DNA from: Candidatus Lernaella stagnicola
GTDB taxonomy: Bacteria; Lernaellota; Lernaellaia; Lernaellales; Lernaellaceae
DNA: 64,000 nucleotides
Direction: 5' to 3'
Assembly: GCA_030765525.1 (NCBI GenBank)
Contig: JAVCCK010000023.1
Location: 62,001 to 126,000, forward strand
Shown: positions 62,283 to 64,000 of the stretch, in pieces
Position numbering within the stretch: position 1 is the first letter of the stretch
How the letters are laid out: each line of letters starts with the position of its first letter
The notes under the pieces: generated by a model
The model's database searches: none
The model's input: only the letters and a program-made list of their open reading frames with translations
Told to the model about the DNA's origin: nothing
Position numbers and translations under genes: made by a program

Positions 62283-63623
62283 ATGGATACAAGAATTCGT
62301 TGGATTCGTTTTGGGAGCGTCGCGGCGGCGTTCGCGCTCGCGTTCGTATGGCAGGTTTGGGCCGGAGTGGAGCCGTCGGGTTCCCAAACGGGCCGGGCAA
62401 GCGGGGCGAAGGTCGTGATCGTCGCGCCGGAAGCGGGCGCGGTGATCGATACCGAGGAAGTGACGGTTGCCTGGAATCTGCAAGGCATCAGCCCGGACGC
62501 CGCGCAAAGCGTCGCAGTGTTCCGCAACGGCAAGGTGCAAAAAACCTTCACCGGCTCGCAAATCGCTAAAGAGATGTCGTGCATCATCACGATGGGCCGC
62601 GGCGAGCAGGTCGTGGAGGTGGTCGTCACGCCGGCGGCGGGTCGGGAAATCCGGGAATCGGTGACACTGCAATCCGAAGCGTCGGGTTATCGGGCGTTGC
62701 TCGTGGAAAAAACGCGGGAATACGAAAAGACCCACACCCGCGTGACGAACGATTGCGCCACGATGGCCGAAATCCACGGCGATGAGTCGATCCCGGGGCC
62801 GGCTAAAAAGGCTGTGTTCGAGCAGTTTTTGAAGGATCGTCCCGACGATCGCGAATGCCGCCCGCAGGTGGAACAGTGGCTGCGCTACCTAAAAGATCGC
62901 GAGAACATGGTGCTCGTGCCGGGCGGCACGTACCGCATGGGCTGCACGCAGGGCGATCCTTTGTGCGAAGCGGACGAGAGCCCACCACACTACGTTACCG
63001 TTTCGTCCTTCCATATGGACGCGTACGAAGTGACCGTCGCGCAATTCGAGGCTTGTGTGCACGCCAAGGGCTGTAACGAAAACTTCGTGATCGTCACCGA
63101 TCAACCGCAATGCAATTACGGGCGCGACGACCGCATGACCCACCCGATGAATTGCGTCAACTGGTACGCGGCGGAGCAATACTGCAAGTGGCGCGGCAAG
63201 CGACTGCCCACCGAGGCCGAGTGGGAACGCGCGGCGCGCGATGCGAACTCCGACAACATTTACGCCTGGGGCAACGCGCCGGCGACGTGCGACCGCGCCG
63301 TGATGAATGAGGACTGGGCCGGGTGTTTCCGCGACAAAACCTGGCCGGTGGGCAAAAAGCCGAAGGGAAAAACCTTGTCGGGTTTGTACGACATGGCCGG
63401 TAACGTCGCCGAGTGGTGCGGCGATTATTACCACTCGGGATTCTACCGTTCGAGCCCCGGTGAGGATCCGCAAGGTCCCGTCGCCGGATTGGGACGAGTC
63501 TTACGCGGCGGCGGTTGGACTGACCCGGCCGGGCGGTTACGGGCGTCGGATCGCCATTTTGGGTCGGATACGAATTCGGTGCTCACCGACCCCACCACCG
63601 GCTTCCGCTGCGCAGGCGATTAA
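62283..63623 (+). CDS. Exported FGE/sulfatase-modifying-factor-like protein
   Basis: The 446-residue product has a signal peptide (residues 1-27), an Ig-like segment (about 42-125), a helical link, and an FGE-sulfatase domain (about 210-446). That domain carries VPGGTYRMGC, DAYEVTVAQFEAC, RLPTEAEWERAAR, GLYDMAGNVAEW, RVLRGGGW and TTGFRCA. The Cys pair used by true formylglycine-generating enzymes before the end (RGGS..C....C pattern) is missing here, so a binding or structural role is more likely. It has the same domain as the kinase encoded two genes upstream. Confidence 0.85.
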   Translation: MDTRIRWIRFGSVAAAFALAFVWQVWAGVEPSGSQTGRASGAKVVIVAPEAGAVIDTEEVTVAWNLQGISPDAAQSVAVFRNGKVQKTFTGSQIAKEMSCIITMGRGEQVVEVVVTPAAGREIRESVTLQSEASGYRALLVEKTREYEKTHTRVTNDCATMAEIHGDESIPGPAKKAVFEQFLKDRPDDRECRPQVEQWLRYLKDRENMVLVPGGTYRMGCTQGDPLCEADESPPHYVTVSSFHMDAYEVTVAQFEACVHAKGCNENFVIVTDQPQCNYGRDDRMTHPMNCVNWYAAEQYCKWRGKRLPTEAEWERAARDANSDNIYAWGNAPATCDRAVMNEDWAGCFRDKTWPVGKKPKGKTLSGLYDMAGNVAEWCGDYYHSGFYRSSPGEDPQGPVAGLGRVLRGGGWTDPAGRLRASDRHFGSDTNSVLTDPTTGFRCAGD

Positions 63624-63625
63624 AC

Positions 63626-63660
63626 GAAAAAGCCCCGAAACGCTTTCGGCGCTTCGGGGC
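63626..63660 (-). terminator. Intrinsic terminator for the minus-strand gene at the right edge
   Basis: An 8-base perfect stem, GCCCCGAA (63632-63639) with TTCGGGGC (63653-63660), is followed on the minus strand by a run of five T. On the plus strand no T run follows, so its direction suits the gene ending at 63688. It may also slow plus-strand transcripts from the kinase operon. Confidence 0.75.
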
Positions 63661-63687
63661 GTACTCGTAGTTGGCTGGTTTCTGTAC

Positions 63688-64000
63688 TTACTGCCGCCGG
63701 CCGCGGGCGAATTCGTCGGACAGGTTTTTCACAACTCCTTTGATCATCTTGTATTTTTCGTTTTGGTCGGGGTTGACCGCACCACCGGTTGACTGGCCCT
63801 GGGTGGAGATTTCCGACATGGATTGCTCGATATCCTTCCTTCCGACCGGGATACGTCGGTTGCAGGTGCGGGAAGTCGGCGCCCCTCTATAACTCTGCTC
63901 CATGCAAAGGAACAGACCCTCGAAGGCGTACTCGCGTTTGACTTCCTCGGAGATCGTTTGCCGGAAAAACCATACGGCCTGATTGGTCTTCAGGTCGATG
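63688..64000 (-). CDS. Partial gene of unknown function, 3' part
   Basis: The frame is open from the right edge to the TAA at 63688, giving at least 103 residues. An internal ATG at 63903 would give 71 residues, but the frame upstream continues without a stop as normal protein-like sequence (IDLKTNQAVWFFRQTISEE), so the gene is probably cut by the window. The C-terminal part is hydrophilic (SEISTQGQSTGGAVNPDQNE) and ends in basic residues. A terminator lies 28 bases past the stop. No family was recognised. Confidence 0.6.
   Translation of the reverse strand, partial: IDLKTNQAVWFFRQTISEEVKREYAFEGLFLCMEQSYRGAPTSRTCNRRIPVGRKDIEQSMSEISTQGQSTGGAVNPDQNEKYKMIKGVVKNLSDEFARGRRQ

Noticed and set aside
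62283-63623. Active formylglycine-generating enzyme
   Set aside because: The catalytic cysteine pair expected after the RGGS-type motif is absent.
1-64000. Mobile elements, tRNA and rRNA genes
   Set aside because: No transposase, integrase, terminal repeats, cloverleaf or rRNA-like sequence was recognised anywhere in the window.

Overview
The window is GC-rich, densely coding DNA from a Gram-negative bacterium. Supporting signs are many Sec lipoproteins with clear lipoboxes, c-type cytochromes anchored in the inner membrane, a Ser/Thr kinase fused to a sulfatase-modifying-factor fold, a MopE-type metal-binding motif, and secreted proteins with long Asp-Asp-Asp-Thr linkers. This style fits myxobacteria-like or other former deltaproteobacterial lineages. 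That placement is inference from gene content; no rRNA, tRNA or housekeeping marker is present. No insertion sequence, phage gene or CRISPR array was seen. No stretch over 300 bases lacks a gene; the longest gap (58391-58635, 245 bases) is a divergent promoter region.

Layout. 1-5.9 kb: the 3' end of a DegT-type aminotransferase, a DUF362/ferredoxin protein, a DUF2079-like membrane protein fused to FG-GAP repeats, and a YfhO-like membrane protein. 5.9-13.9 kb: a compact minus-strand catabolic operon (SDR dehydrogenase, ThDP enzyme, aldehyde:ferredoxin oxidoreductase, MFS and SLC13 transporters, TetR regulator), with a paired palindrome upstream that looks like the TetR operator. 13.9-47.5 kb: the most unusual part. 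Four diverged copies of one two-gene cassette (membrane-anchored triheme cytochrome c, then a lipoprotein of about 1000 residues of no recognised family) lie among paralogous accessory genes: two TM-anchored WD40 propellers, two multi-TM proteins with a C-terminal propeller, two more YfhO-like proteins and a HEAT-repeat lipoprotein. One copy sits in a tightly overlapping six-gene operon (20155-30956). In every copy the last codons of the cytochrome gene supply the ribosome binding site and overlap the start of the lipoprotein gene. 41.3-43.7 kb: MBL-fold, RidA-like and LPG-synthase-like membrane protein genes. 47.6-58.4 kb: a Gfo/Idh oxidoreductase, three tandem exported Asp-rich proteins, an alpha/beta hydrolase, a two-TM helical protein, and a 1071-residue protein built of 28- and 14-residue repeats. 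58.6-64 kb: a Ser/Thr kinase operon with two FGE-like domains, and a partial minus-strand gene at the right edge.

The likeliest new system is the cytochrome/giant-lipoprotein cassette with its propeller and YfhO-like partners. The arrangement suggests an envelope redox or assembly complex carrying electrons between an inner-membrane triheme cytochrome and a large lipid-anchored beta-rich protein. The substrate and true function cannot be read from the sequence.
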